The translations under genes and the position numbers were made by a program. A DNA stretch of 64,000 bases, taken from assembly GCA_963575745.1 (NCBI GenBank), contig CAUYUJ010016059.1:728849-792848 (forward strand), in the 5' to 3' direction. Position 1 is the stretch's first letter. Every line of letters starts with the position of its first letter. Origin of the DNA: Prorocentrum cordatum. Lineage: Eukaryota; Sar; Dinophyceae; Prorocentrales; Prorocentraceae. Under the pieces are notes generated by a model. That model searched no databases. It was not told the DNA's origin and was given only the letters and a program-made list of their open reading frames with translations. This document shows, piece by piece, positions 13,096-24,587 of this stretch.

Positions 13096-13654
13096 ACGAA
13101 AACCAGGCCGAAACAAATGGTAACCGTGAAAACTGTTGCCCTTGACTGGTGCCAAGGGTGGTGAAATAGGCACATTGACGTTCAATGCTCCACTCGGGTG
13201 GCGCGACGCGCTAGCAAAGACAACCAGCATTGTCGCACACATCACGAGGAACGGCACTAGCCCAGGGAGGAGCCTCGCAGTCATTCTGGACGCGAAGCTG
13301 CGGCCAGTACTTGCGGTGTGCGATGGGTCGGGGAACGTCGCGGCGTTCCCGTTGGCAACTCGCTCCACACCGCGGTCTAGCCTGCAGTTGCTGATGCCCT
13401 GCGCCGCTGGGTTCTTGCACATGTCACACGGCCTGGCGTCCATATCATCGTAGCGTATGAGCGTCCAGGACAAGTTGTCACTCGGCTCGCAGGAGAGCCA
13501 TAAGCACAAACTGTTCGGGGAACGGAGGGTGGATCCAATGAACACATTGGGGGCAGTGCGAATGTGCGTCCACATCGCACTGTGCGCAGCTCCATGGATC
13601 ATCCGGCGGGAGTGCTCCCAGCTCCGCTACCAACTGGCAACGAGCATTGCGGAT

Positions 13655-13800
13655 GGGCAGTGGTGAAGGAGAGAAGGCACTGCGGCAAAAACATGGATAC
13701 AGCAGCGGTCCTTTTCCTTTTACCTGTATACTGGGGCGCGCGCGCTGCAAGCGAAAATCGCTGCGGGTGCGCGCCCGTGCTCCTATTCGAGCGAGGCGGA
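13655..13800. repeat. Dispersed repeat, copy 2 (partner at 2400-2585)
   Basis: It shares GGCAGTGG...GAGAG, an AAGGATACT-like/TGTATACT block, GGGTGCGCGCCCG and ATTCGAG with 2400-2585 in the same order and strand. It ends where a GGA tract begins; copy 1 has a GA-rich purine run on its other side. Confidence 0.5.
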
Positions 13801-14297
13801 CGAAAACGAGGAGGAGGAGGAGAAGGACAAGGAGGAGGAGGAGGAGCAGGAGGAGAAGGAAAAGGAGGAGGAGGATGTTAGTTAGAACGATGGAAAAAAG
13901 TAGATGGGGGACGATAGAGGAACACAATGTGGATGAGCTCGGCGAGGAAGGGCGGACATGGGCACAAAGACGAGGAGCGGAGGAGGAACTCGAGGAAGAC
14001 GACTGGGGCGGATGAGCACGAGGAACGAACACACGAACGACCACCAGTGCGGACAAGTGCCCGGGCCTACTCGGGACCAGGTGGGCGAGGCCGCAGCCTC
14101 CAAATACTGCAGCGCATGGCCAGACGCGCGCGAGGGACATACAAGGAGGATGAGGAGAAGAAAAAGGAGGAGGAGTAGAAGGAGGAGACAAAGGAGGAAG
14201 AGGAGGAGGAGGAGGAGGAGGAGGAGGAGGAGAAGGAGGAGGGGAGGAGGAGGAGGAGGAGGAGGAGGAGGAGGAGGAGAAGGAGGAGGAGGAGGAG
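13796..14297. repeat. GGA-rich purine tract (GGA/AGG microsatellite)
   Basis: Interrupted (GGA)n runs at 13810-13877 and 14140-14297 flank a less repetitive middle part. Long Pro, Ser, Leu or Glu/Arg frames across it are artefacts of the triplet repeat. Confidence 0.9.
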
Positions 14298-15194
14298 GAA
14301 AGCGTGGCGGAGCACGAGGAGCACGGGAAGGACGCCTTTGGACGTCTGCTCGCGGCAGCGCGCCACTGGCGGCTGCCCGCGGCAGCACCGACCTCTCTCG
14401 CTGCTGGGGCCTGGAGCCAACCTGCGGCCACTGACCTCGAAGAGGCGCGTCCGTGCTGCCTTCGAGGAGGAGGGGGGGCAGAAAAAGTTGTTTTTGATCC
14501 GCGGGTCGAGAGCGCACCTCTTCCGGTCGAAGCTAAGCGGGCCGCGCGAAGCTTGAATTAGGCAGAGAAGAGGAGGGAGGAAGCGGCGGAGCCTCAGAGC
14601 GAGGCCGAGAGAGGGGGCCGAAGAAGACACACCGGCGTGAAGACGTGCACTTCGGGAATCCTGGGCGGGTCTCTCGGGTCGGCGCGGGCCCCCCCCCTTG
14701 GCGCGCTCCGCGCGCCGACCCGGGAAGGCCGCGCGGACCTCCGGCAGCTCGATGCAGATCCCCTCGCGTCGCGCCCGTGGCGCCAGGCGACGCCGGATAC
14801 GCGCGAGTGCCCTCGCGCCCTCGCGCCGCCCTCTGGGGCAGAGTGGCCTCCGCTCTGGCCCAGACCGCGGCGCGCGCGAGGCCTGCAGCCTGCTCGCGCC
14901 CCCGCAGTGCTGACCCAGCTCGTGCTCGTGCCGGTGCCTCTCCTGCGAAGAACTCGCCATCGCTCGGACGTCCCTGCCCCATGCATTGTTCGACGTCGCG
15001 CGATTAGTTCCCGATGGCCCTTGCCGAGAAAAAAATGCACGCGTCCGAGCGATGCCAAGAGAAAGGAAGCCCCTATCAGTTTTGCGCGTTGCCAGTGCCT
15101 CCGCCTCGAGAGGCAAGGAGGCCGCCCTACGGGGACACGTGTGTGATCCAGCCTCTGCTCGTGCTGGTGCGCCCTCCAAGAGAAAGTCTACGGC
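14298..15194. other. Exon-like GC-rich blocks, gene unknown
   Basis: The plus-strand block at about 14299-14442 has the look of a coding exon: an AG/G acceptor after the GGA tract, an open frame containing EHGKDAFGRLLAAARHW, then GAAGAG/GCGCGT, a possible GC donor. The block at 14690-14960 is open on both strands; its minus frame contains REGICIELPE before a possible GT donor. No protein family is recognised and the exons cannot be joined with confidence. Confidence 0.25.
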
Positions 15195-15325
15195 GAGTCC
15201 GAGGGGGAAGCGAGAAGGGGCGGGCCTTCCCAGAAAGCTCGGAACACTCCCAGCCGTCTCAAAAAGTTTCTCAGGCTTCCCCTCCTCGCCGCCTTCTGAG
15301 AAGGCCTTCTCCTTCTCACTTCCCC
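15195..15325. repeat. CTTCTGAGAAG-type palindromic repeat cluster
   Basis: It contains CCTTCCCAGAAAGCTC and GCCTTCTGAGAAGGCCTTCTCC. GCCTTCTGAGAAGGC is a perfect 15-base palindrome. The same motif recurs near 18.9, 21.9, 23.2, 49.8 and 50.2 kb. Confidence 0.75.
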
Positions 15326-15896
15326 CCCTCGCTCGCCGCCGAAAAACAAAATAAGAGAGAGAGAGAGAGAAACAAAAACCAAACTACGTACGCAAATGCA
15401 CCGATCCTGGCCCGGCCCATCCTGGGCCCAAGAATTGCGCATGCGCCCTCCTGGCTCGGGGCTAGGGCCGCGCATACGCCGACCTATGCCGGGACAAGCG
15501 CATGTGCTTTTCCCCCAGCGCGCAGATGTGGAAATGGAAGAAGAACTATCGATGACAACGCGACGGACAACACATAAAAGCGCGCAACGTTGAAATCGGC
15601 AAGTGTACCGACTGGGCTCCGTGCAGGACCGTCGCACGTGCGCATGGCCCTCTCCGCCCGATTCCTCGAGGCATCGGAGTCCCTACGGGGAACCTTCGAG
15701 GGGAGCGGTCGGCGACTCCGGAGGGTGTGGTTTGCAGAGGGTGTGGTTCGCAACCAGCACCCGGGAGGGGGGCCGGGCGAGGACCTCGACGGAGCTCTCC
15801 GCCGTGCCCCGAGGAGGCCCGACGAGGACCGCGTCGTGCTCCCCGGGCCCCAGCGGTGCCGATCGCAGACCACACCCCGGCGTGACCACTTGTAAG
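15321..15896. other. GA microsatellite then unassigned GC-rich DNA
   Basis: (GA)n occupies about 15352-15371. From 15640 to 15880 both strands are open; a minus frame contains HDAVLVGPPRGTAESSVEV between a possible AG acceptor and a GAG/GT donor, which is exon-like but unassigned. Confidence 0.3.
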
Positions 15897-15968
15897 GGGC
15901 CACGTGCGAACCCTACCCCTACCCCCCACGATCTCTGGTGGGGAGGGTGGGGTTCGCACGTGGCCCCC
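15897..15968. repeat. Foldback inverted repeat (short member)
   Basis: The arms GGGGCCACGTGCGAACCC (left) and GGGTTCGCACGTGGCCCC (right, less one variable base) are reverse complements around a C-rich/G-rich centre that carries ACGATCTCTGG. The layout matches the larger foldback at 23295-23455. Confidence 0.8.
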
Positions 15969-16145
15969 GACATTTGCAATCGCCGAGGCGGGCGGCGCGG
16001 AGGTCCTGAGCGCCAGCGGGGCGGCGGGGGCCGCGGCGGGGCGGTGCGGCCGCGGAAGGCTCGGGCCAGCAGGGGCGGCGGCAGCACCCGTGCGGCCTCC
16101 ACGCCCCCCGCGCGGCGCACGCCGCCCGTCTCGCGCTGCCCTCCC
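15969..16145. other. Exon-like GC-rich block beside the foldback repeat
   Basis: After CGCCGAG/GCGGGC a plus frame stays open with AGGAEVLSASGAAG; a minus frame (VEAARVLPPPLLARAFRG) is equally open. It may be an exon of an unknown gene, but strand cannot be decided. Confidence 0.2.
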
Positions 16146-16450
16146 AGCCAGCCTCTCGCCGTGTGTCTCCCCGTCTCGCGGTCTCCTCCTCTCCCCGTCT
16201 CTCGGTCCGTCTCCGCCTCGCCGAGTCTCTGGGCCTCGCCGGGTCTCGCAACCTCTCTCAGGCTCTCAGGCGCTCAAATTCTCTCAGCCTCTCGGGCTCT
16301 CGGTCCATGGGCCTCTCCCGCTCTGTCTCTTTCGCTTTCTTGCTCGTTTTTTTTTTGTTTGTTCTCTCTCTCTCTCTCTCTATCACTCCCTCTTCCCCTC
16401 CCTTCATCTGCAACTGCACCTTATGCGTTCTCCCTTCCTCTCTCCCCTGA
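16146..16450. repeat. CTCTC-rich pyrimidine minisatellite
   Basis: It is made of degenerate CTCTCGG/CTCTCAGG units, then (T)n and (CT)n at 16349-16382. Ser/Leu-rich frames here are repeat artefacts. Confidence 0.85.
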
Positions 16451-18242
16451 CGCTGTCTTTTCGTGACCGCGGCCTATTTTACGTACACGATTCCAGCACG
16501 CGGACTTCACACGAGGTTTCCCAGAATGCATTTTTTTTCGAGGTGGTGCTCCCGCTGCAGCGTTGGCCTCATTCCAGAATCGCAGTGGCGAGTAGGGCTT
16601 CGGAGCACCTTTAGTAATTCACACGAGTGCCCCCCCCTCAGCGCTGGCCTCTGACTCGCCAGGGAGCTTCGGGAGAGCGCTTGCTCATTCAAAGTTCGTG
16701 CGCCCGCTGCTTCGGTGGCCCTGTTCCAGGACCGGCGTCTTGCTCCATTCGTTCAGCACGGCGCTCTCGCCCCAGCGAGGGCCACACTTCTGGATCCGAA
16801 TGCTTCCTCGACGCTGCCTGCCGTCCCCCCTACCTTCCCCTCCTCCGCCTTCCCCTGGTCACCCTGCTCCTCCTGCTCCTGCTGCTGCTGGTCCTCCTCC
16901 TCCTCCCTGCTCGTCCTCCTCTCCCTGCTGCTCGTCCTTGTGTTCGTCGGCCTCCGCCTCATTTGCCTCCTCCAGTGTATAAAGCCACAGCTTCTGATTG
17001 CGCATCACACGATAGAGTCATTCTGGAGATCAAGGTCCTTCAGGACACACCCGTCGGCGGATAGAAACAACATCAGCGCAATGGGAATGCATGGGTGGGA
17101 AGGGTCGGATGTAACATATGGCGCGAGCGCACCCGCTCTCTTCCGCAGCCTCCGCCCCCGCTCCCGCCCCCTCATCCTCCCTGCGATCGGGTCCTGGTGC
17201 CCCCGCCCTTCTCAGCCGCTCCTGGGCAGGCCTCGGAGGAGGCAGAAGGGCTTCAAGACGCAGGTGTCCAGGCGAGCACGAGGGGCTCCAGAAGGCGCAG
17301 GGGCCTCTTCGAGGGCGGAAGGGCCTCTCAGAAGGCAGTTGGGGTGCCTCCTGAGGAGGGCTGGCCCCGCTCGCTCCGCACCCTCTTCCGAAATCCGCTC
17401 CAATCGGACGGTGGCAGGACTGGGTTTACTGTTCAGCGATCTGTCCAAACTGTGTCTGCTGCTCTACTGCTGGCATGCTGGCAGGACCGGGCCTGTTGGG
17501 ACCTGGTTTATTGATGAAAGCCGGGGGGGGCTCTCCTCCGCCCCCCTCCAGGCACCGAACTGCCGCCACCCGACGAAATACCAGCTACGGCAAACCTGGT
17601 GGAAGGATTCTGGTTCACCTCTCGGCGCAATCGCGAACTGGCTCCCCTTACCTGGGGGTATACGCCCAAAGCCAATCCCCACACTCCTCCCCGGGTCCGC
17701 CTTGGAGCCGCGCCTGGCCGCGGTCACGAGGGCCATCCATTCAAGGCTGCCCCACAACAACAAGAAACACGAGAGACGCCCAGGGCCTTGGAGGCCGAAC
17801 CCGCCCTGACGGCGGCTGGCAGCCGAGAGGCGGCGCGGGGCGGCCTGGCAGTCGAAGGGCAGGCTGGCCTGGCCCGCGTCCTCGCTGGCGCAGCCGTGCA
17901 GGGTCGCCAGGACCAGAGCGGCCAGACCCCTGTGCGGCCGCCGGCCAGAGCCCGCCGCCGCCACGCGCAGCTGCCGCCGCCGCCACGGCCGCCGGCCGCC
18001 GCCACCGCTGCCGTCGGTCGTCGCCGCTGCCGCGGCCGCTGCCGTCGCCGCCGCTCGCGGGCGCCGAGAGCCTGGGCGACTCCTGGGCGCCGGGCCGTGC
18101 CGAGGGGCGCAAGAAAGGCCGCTGGGCGGCTCTGGGCGCACCTCAGAGACCCCGAGCTGCCTCGTGCGCCTGCGGGCAACCTCATCGGGTACGGAGGCAG
18201 GGGGGGGGGCGGCTACACGCAAGAGATCAACCGCAGGGACAG
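16451..18242. other. No assignable gene; local CTC repeat and exon-like block
   Basis: 16840-16960 is CTC/CTG-rich. 17800-18190 is a very GC-rich block with open frames on both strands; the minus frame has a hydrophobic LAALVLATLHGCAS stretch that could be a signal-like segment or chance. No domain is recognised. Confidence 0.3.
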
Positions 18243-18380
18243 GTGACCTTTGGTGCGCGGCTTGCCGAGCGTTGCATGAGATGCGACAGTGGCGACCTGC
18301 GCACATTGGGTTGGGACCCCCGGCATCCCTTCCAGAAGCCTCGCTCCGAAGGTCACTCCAGCGACGGGTCACCGAGAGGA
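18243..18380. repeat. Dispersed repeat, copy 1 (partner at 62855-63000)
   Basis: GCGCGGCTTGCCGA, then GCATGAGATGCG and later paired GTCAC motifs, match GCGCGGCTTGCCGA, GCGTGGGATGCG and GTCAC motifs at 62855-63000 in the same order and strand. Confidence 0.5.
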
Positions 18381-18840
18381 GGTGGCATTCCGTACGACGG
18401 GACGCTCCGGCCTGCGCCGCGGCGCGCGAGGCGGAGCTTTTCGCTCGCACGCAGCACGTCTTGAGCACAGTCCACCCCATTGCAGCTGAGAAGATCCGCG
18501 CACACTTCTGGAAGCACGAGGCCCTCTCCTCTCCTGGACGAGCAGGCGACAGGAAACGAAAGGGTGGAGCAACCGACGAAACTATACAAATGTTGCTCGA
18601 CCTGCGCTCGAACTTTCGCGCCATGAGCTCAGCAACACAGAAACACCTCCGTCGGCGTCGCGCCGCCGTTCCGGTCGGCAAACCGACGGCGAGACCATAC
18701 CTGCAAGAGGCTCTGCGCTCGGGTCGCCCGCATGGCCGCGGACTTCGGCCCAGTCTTGAGCGCAGCAGAGGGGACAGGGCGGAAATCAGGGACCTGGCTT
18801 TCCTGTCCGTACCCTCCTTGCAAAATTCTGGCGGCGAGCC
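18381..18840 (+). other. Open frame of unknown nature
   Basis: A plus frame open from about 18164 to 18964 contains AELFARTQHVLSTVHP and FWKHE before a possible GAG/GC donor at about 18522. No family is recognised. Codon use is less GC-biased than in the PABPN1-like gene. Confidence 0.2.
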
Positions 18841-19010
18841 CCCTTGGGGAACTGAGAGGGGTGGGCCTTCCCAGAAGGCTCGGGAAGCCTCGGGCCTTCT
18901 GAGAAGTCTTTTAGGCCTCCCCCGAAGATACAGAAAGCTTCTCGGAAGACTGGGGGGCTCCTGAGGAGGCCTTTCGCCTTCTGAGGAAGCCTTCTCCTTC
19001 TCACTCCCCC
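18841..19010. repeat. CTTCTGAGAAG-type palindromic repeat cluster
   Basis: CCTTCTGAGAAGTC, GAAAGCTTCTC and GCCTTCTGAGGAAGCC recur within 150 bases, with GGGCCTTCCCAGAAGGC at the left end. Confidence 0.7.
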
Positions 19011-19229
19011 CCGCCTCCCCCGGCTCGACGCCGAGAGTTGGCTTATCCGGCTGCCCCGACAATCATCGCAACCTGCCTGGCGCGGTCGTGACTGGAGCCT
19101 CCTGGTCCGCAGTTTCTTCAGACTCGCTCGGGGCGGCAGGCGGGGTGTGATCAGGGAGGTGCTTCCGAGGGGCTCCGAGGAGCAGCTCCCGCGCGTGGGC
19201 TCCTCGTGCGGGCCCTTCCTCCCTCCTGC

Positions 19230-19900
<671 letters not shown>

Positions 19901-21689
19901 CAAACACGGCTGGATATCCGGCATCCGCCAGAAGCAGTTTGTCAGCGACGTCCAGTGTACAGCTTAGTGGGGTGGTGGCAGCGACTGCCACCGTCCACCT
20001 TTGTTCTGCTGGCTTAGCCTACTCGGCATCTGCATTGCCACCAGATGGCACATCATCTTCGTCGTCACTGGTACTCTGCCGGAGATTCGGGTTAAGGCTA
20101 TTCAGTGCATGCCCAACTAACCTGTGGTCCGTTGTTTGGTGCAGGGTGCGGCCCGTTCCACAACCCTGGTCTGGTTTGCCAGCCAGGGCGCGCCCTCGCT
20201 AGCAACCGACAGCAGCAGGCTGCGAGTTGGGGCTTTCTTAGGCGACGTGTGACCCCCTGTGGCAATCCCTTCTCGGCACAGGGACTGCTCCAAGCGGCCC
20301 GCTCGCAGACTTGGCAATTTGGTCAATGATTTCCCACCTCCCCCCCCTACACTGGTTGGTGGAACGCCCGGACCCTGGAGTGGTCCTCCCACTCTGGATT
20401 GGCTACTCGACATCTGTATACATATGCGGTGCCGCGTGCGATTTTTCCCGCATCAAGCGGCAACGTTGGAAAAAAGGATCAATAGCAGCCCCAGCGGCAC
20501 TGTGAGGGAAACGCGGTGCCCCCACACCCCCGCTGTCAAACCCCCCCAAAGCGAGAATCGGCAGAAAACCCGCAACGGCCTAAGCGCCGCATTGGCCGGC
20601 ACCCACGGAGAGAGAAAATTTACGATGTTCCCACTCGTCACCCAGTCGTTGCCTCAATCCACAATGGTGCCGTAGGGGACCCGTCGACCTTTGCGGTCCC
20701 TGCCGATGGCCACTCCAAGGAGCCTGGCAGCGGCAACGGGTGGCGGTGCGACACCCTGCTCCTACCGTTGAGTCGAGCTGGCGCTCTTATGATGCCGCTG
20801 TGTAAGATCACTCGCTCCCCGCCCCCCCCCCTGACCCCAGCAGGGGGCGGGGAGGAGGGAGTGAGGGCGGCTGCCCTGACGAACCCCTCAGCAGGGCCCT
20901 GGACGGGGGACGGCTCATGGCGAGGCCAACGAGGTGGGCCCCTGGGGAAGCCCTCAGAGCGGACTCCTCAGGAGGAAGCTCCCCTTCCTGCGGTGGGAGA
21001 GGGGGGGGGGGACGGAGGAGCCGAGAGAGGCGGCGGGGGAAGCCCGCGACGGCGATGACGACGGCGACAACTGCGCGGCTGAGCGCAAGGAGGGACACCA
21101 GGAAAGATGTGTCCTGAAGTGCGCAGCTTAGGCCGTGGAGGCTTGGGTGGGGGAGGCAAACTGAAGGGCGCCAGGCCGTGCCGGGGGAGCCCCTGCACAC
21201 CCGCACCAACAGGTCACTCCCGCGAACGGTCACTCTGACATGTGGCTTTCGGATCATGGCTCGGGCCTCAGGCGGCCGCGGGGAGCAAGCAATGACATAA
21301 ACATAAACATCGGAGGTCCGCGCGAACTTCTCGGATCGGCGCTGGACCCCCCTCCGTGGCGCGCGGAGCGCGGCAGGGGGCGTCACCGGAGGAGCCGCTA
21401 TGGGGCACCAGCGACGATCCGAGGAATATGCGCGGACCTCCGAAGTCTGATTATTCTGTCATTGCTTGTTCCCCAGATTCTTGACGCCCACACCGTCAGT
21501 AACGCCCTGAACGTTACAGCGTCAAGTGAATGAAACTGCTGCTCGCAGTACCTTTTTCCTATGGGTGCGCCTGCCAGGCTGGGGCCTGCTGCCAGGGCCC
21601 ATGGATTTCTCACAGGCCCCACACCGTCTTAGGCGAGTCTTTGTGGAAGCTCATTCTAAGGTGCACCGCCTCGGTTTAGTAGCCTCTAG
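19901..21689. other. No gene recognised
   Basis: Mixed composition. A C/G homopolymer-rich part at 20810-21015 includes runs of C and G. No frame with a known motif was found. Confidence 0.4.
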
Positions 21690-21790
21690 TGAACTTTAGC
21701 GGCCTTTAGTATAATACTGGAGGCCCTCAGTGGCCTTCTAGCGGCTTTAGTGGCCTGTAGCGGCCTTTGGTGGCCTTTGGTCACCTCATG
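21690..21790. repeat. Short AGYGGCCTTTAGTGG minisatellite
   Basis: Units such as TAGCGGCCTTTAGT, TCAGTGGCCTTCTAGCGG and TGTAGCGGCCTTTGG repeat about every 11-20 bases. Confidence 0.75.
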
Positions 21791-21839
21791 CAAAAGGGTA
21801 TTATTCGGTGGCGAGTCCGGAAGGGAAGTGAGAAGGAAA

Positions 21840-22258
21840 GGAGAAGGCCTCATCAGAGGGCTCGGGAAATCCCCGGCCGTCTGAGGAGAGAAGTTTCCTG
21901 AGCCTTCCCCCAAAACTCTGTCCTCAACCCCCCTTCTTCCCCTTCGGGGAGGGGTTTACCCCTCCCATTACCCCCTCCCCCTGGGCCTGGAGAGGGGGGG
22001 CCGCGGGTCGTCAGGGGGGTCAATTTCGACTCCTGGGAGGGCTAAAAAACGACACCCCTCACGAGGATTCTGGCCCCGACGGGGGGAGGGAGAAAAAACC
22101 CTCTCCTCTTCTTTGAAGCCAAAATCATTGATTTTACTACGGTTTCGGCCCCATGTTGGCCTTCTGAGGGAGCAGCGCTCCTCTGCCTTCATAGCAAAAT
22201 CATTGATTTTACAAAGGTTTTGGGCGCATTTTGTCCTTCTCAGGGGGCAGCGCTCACT
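21840..22258. repeat. Repeat module A (inverted partner near 47.5 kb)
   Basis: A CTTCTGAGAAG-type start is followed by GGGGAGGGGTTTACCCCTCC, whose reverse complement (with small changes) lies at 47585-47615. Two tandem copies (about 86 bases apart) of CAAAATCATTGATTTTAC lead into an AAGAGGCCCC tract, just as CCTCTTGG tracts adjoin the partner. Confidence 0.65.
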
Positions 22259-22510
22259 TGCGCTTCTGAGGAGGTCGCAAGAGGCCCCAAGCTGGCCCCA
22301 AGAGGCCCCCAGGAGGGTCCCAAGAGGCCTCCAAGAGGCCCCCTAGAGGCCCCCAAGAGGCCCCAAGAGGCCCCCAAGAGGCCCCCAAGAGGCCCCCCAG
22401 AGGCCCCAAGACGCCCCAAGAGGCCCCCAAGAGGCCCCCAAGAGGCCCCCCAGAGGCCCCCAAGAGGCCCCAAGAGCCTCCAAGAGGTCCCCAAGAGGCC
22501 CCACGAGGAG
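22259..22510. repeat. AAGAGGCCCCC minisatellite
   Basis: An 11-12 base unit, CCAAGAGGCCCC, repeats about 20 times. The Pro/Arg-rich and Gly/Leu-rich frames are artefacts. Confidence 0.95.
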
Positions 22511-22915
22511 CTCGAACTACTCACACCAGCCCATGGGGCCCGAACGACTCGCACCACGAAGAGCCCGAACGACTCACACCATAAGGAGGGGCCCGAACGA
22601 CTCACACCAGGACGAGGCGCCCGAACGACTCACACCACGAGGAGCCCGAACGACTCACACCACGACGAGGGCCCCGAACGACTCACACCACGAGGAGCCC
22701 GAACGAGTCACACCAGGAGGAGGGGCCCGAACGACTCACACCAGGACGAGGGGCCCGAACAACTCACACCACGAGAAGCCCGAACGACTCACACCAGGAC
22801 GAAGAGCCCGAACGACTCACACCACGAAGAGCCCGAACGACTCACACCAGGAAGAAGGGCCCGAACGACTCACACCAGGACGAGAAACCCCAAACGACTC
22901 AAATCACGAGGAGCG
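22511..22915. repeat. GCCCGAACGACTCACACCA minisatellite
   Basis: A unit of about 24-27 bases, GCCCGAACGACTCACACCA plus a variable GGA/CGA tail, repeats about 15 times. A frame runs through much of the array (NDSH/ERLT repeats), but no signal suggests translation. Confidence 0.95.
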
Positions 22916-23109
22916 CTTTCTCTCCCTCCTCCTCCGCCTCGTCCTTCTCCCGCTCCCCCCACAAGGAGGATGTACAAGGAGGCGGGAGGAAGGAGGAACA
23001 GGGGAGATATGCGGGGCCAAGCGGACACACGCCTGAAAAACACGACTGTCGGCATGCTTCGCAAGAGTTGCTGCTGTGAGATGGGCTGGTGGGGATACGC
23101 GAAGCGTAA

Positions 23110-23215
23110 AGAATTTCCTGAGCCTTCCCCCAAAACACAGACAAACTCTCAGAAGACGGCGCGAGGGCTTCCGAGAAGTCCCGCCGCCTTCTGAGAAGAC
23201 CCTTTCCTGCCCACT
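23110..23215. repeat. CTTCTGAGAAG-type palindromic repeat cluster
   Basis: CTCTCAGAAGACGG, CTTCCGAGAAGTC and CGCCTTCTGAGAAGACCC lie within 100 bases, after TTTCCTGAGCCTTCCCCC, a lead-in also present at 21892-21911. Confidence 0.7.
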
Positions 23216-23294
23216 TCCCCCCCTCGCCCGCCGCCGAATCATGTTTATGTAGAAAGAGCTTCCCCAAAGACTCACTTAATCCGTCTGCTCGCTA

Positions 23295-23455
23295 GGGGGC
23301 CACACGCGAACCCTGCCCCTACCCCCCCCACGATTTCTGAGGGGAAGGGTGGGGCTCACCTCGCTCGAGAGCTCCCAAGCGAGGTGAGCCCCACCTCCCC
23401 CCTCAGAAATCGTGGGGGGGAGGGGGTAGGGGCAGGTCTCGGGTGTGGCCCCCTG
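23295..23455. repeat. Large foldback inverted repeat (MITE-like)
   Basis: This is a nested palindrome of about 160 bases. The outer arms are GGGGGCCACAC and GTGTGGCCCCC. Inward the left arm reads CCTGCCCCTACCCCCC, ACGATTTCTGAGGGG and GGGGCTCACCTCGCT; the right arm reads the complements in reverse order. The loop is about 12 bases (CGAGAGCTCCCA). No transposase frame lies inside. The shorter 15897-15968 element has the same arm theme. Confidence 0.9.
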
Positions 23456-24061
23456 CTCGTGCCGTGGCTTGCTCTGCGAGCTTGGCAGCGGAGGCCACGG
23501 CGAGGACGACGACGGGCCGCGCGGGCCTCCCGCCACCCGGGCGGCGCGCCGCCATCGCCGCGGCCACCGCCGGCGATGCGGGCCTCGAGCCGCGCCGGCT
23601 GCGCGCCCCTGCCGTGGGGCCCTGGCGCCGCCCAGCCTCCACGAGGAGAAAATCGGGCGCGGATGGATCGAGAATGTGTGAAATCTGGCGGCTCTGGAAG
23701 ATGCCTCGGGCGCCGCGGCCTTCCCAGAGCGTTCCGGAACGCTCTGAGAGCTTTCCGGAACGCTCCGGAACGGACTTATCCTCGTCCTAGCCGTACGGCA
23801 CACATGATTGCGTGCCTCCAAACTAACGCCGGGCAATGTTTCCGTATGTCCCGCATCTGGGGGCCATCTTTGGGCACTGGGACCGTAAAAACAAGACTCA
23901 GGACGAAAAACCTGTCTCATGATAACAGGTCGGGACCTCCGGGCTCCTGGGATTGAAAAAACTGGACGTCGCATGTCTGGGCACACGGCTCAGCAGACAG
24001 CCGAGCACGCGCGCGAGCGACGGTGCTGCGGCCGCCGCCGCTGCCGCCACATCCCAACCCC
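23456..24061. other. Exon-like GC-rich block and unassigned DNA
   Basis: 23460-23650 is strongly GC-rich, open in several frames on both strands, and could be an exon; strand is undecidable. 23720-23780 carries CTTTCCGGAACGCTC-type short repeats (TTCCGGAACGCTC, twice). Confidence 0.25.
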
Positions 24062-24110
24062 GATGATGATTATGATGATGATGCTGATGATGATGATGAT
24101 GATGATGACA

Positions 24111-24172
<62 letters not shown>

Positions 24173-24210
24173 ACCGATGATGATGATGATGATGACGATG
24201 ATGATGATGC

Positions 24211-24245
<35 letters not shown>

Positions 24246-24358
24246 ATGAGGGTGATGATAATTATGGTGATGATGACAATAAGTATGACGATGATGGTGA
24301 TGGTGATGATGATGACGATGATGGTGATGGTGATGGTGATGGTGCTGATGACGATGAC

Positions 24359-24401
<43 letters not shown>

Positions 24402-24529
24402 GTGATGATGGTGATGATCACGGATCGGCAGAGAAAAAACAATGATGATGATAGTGGTGGTGGTGATGATGGTGGTGATGGCGACGACGATGGTGATGCT
24501 GATGCTGATGCCGATGCTGATGCTGATGC

Positions 24530-24587
<58 letters not shown>
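24062..24587. repeat. GAT microsatellite
   Basis: Over 500 bases of (GAT)n with GAC, GGT and GCT variants, interrupted near 24420-24450. Poly-Asp, poly-Met and poly-Ile frames are artefacts. Confidence 0.95.

Noticed and set aside
13478-14517. Pro/Ser/Leu-rich frames across 13.5-14.5 kb
   Set aside because: Produced by the GGA/CTC purine-pyrimidine tract.
22220-23194. A 324-codon frame with EAPKRPP and NDSHH repeats
   Set aside because: It spans two unrelated minisatellites and part of a palindromic repeat cluster.
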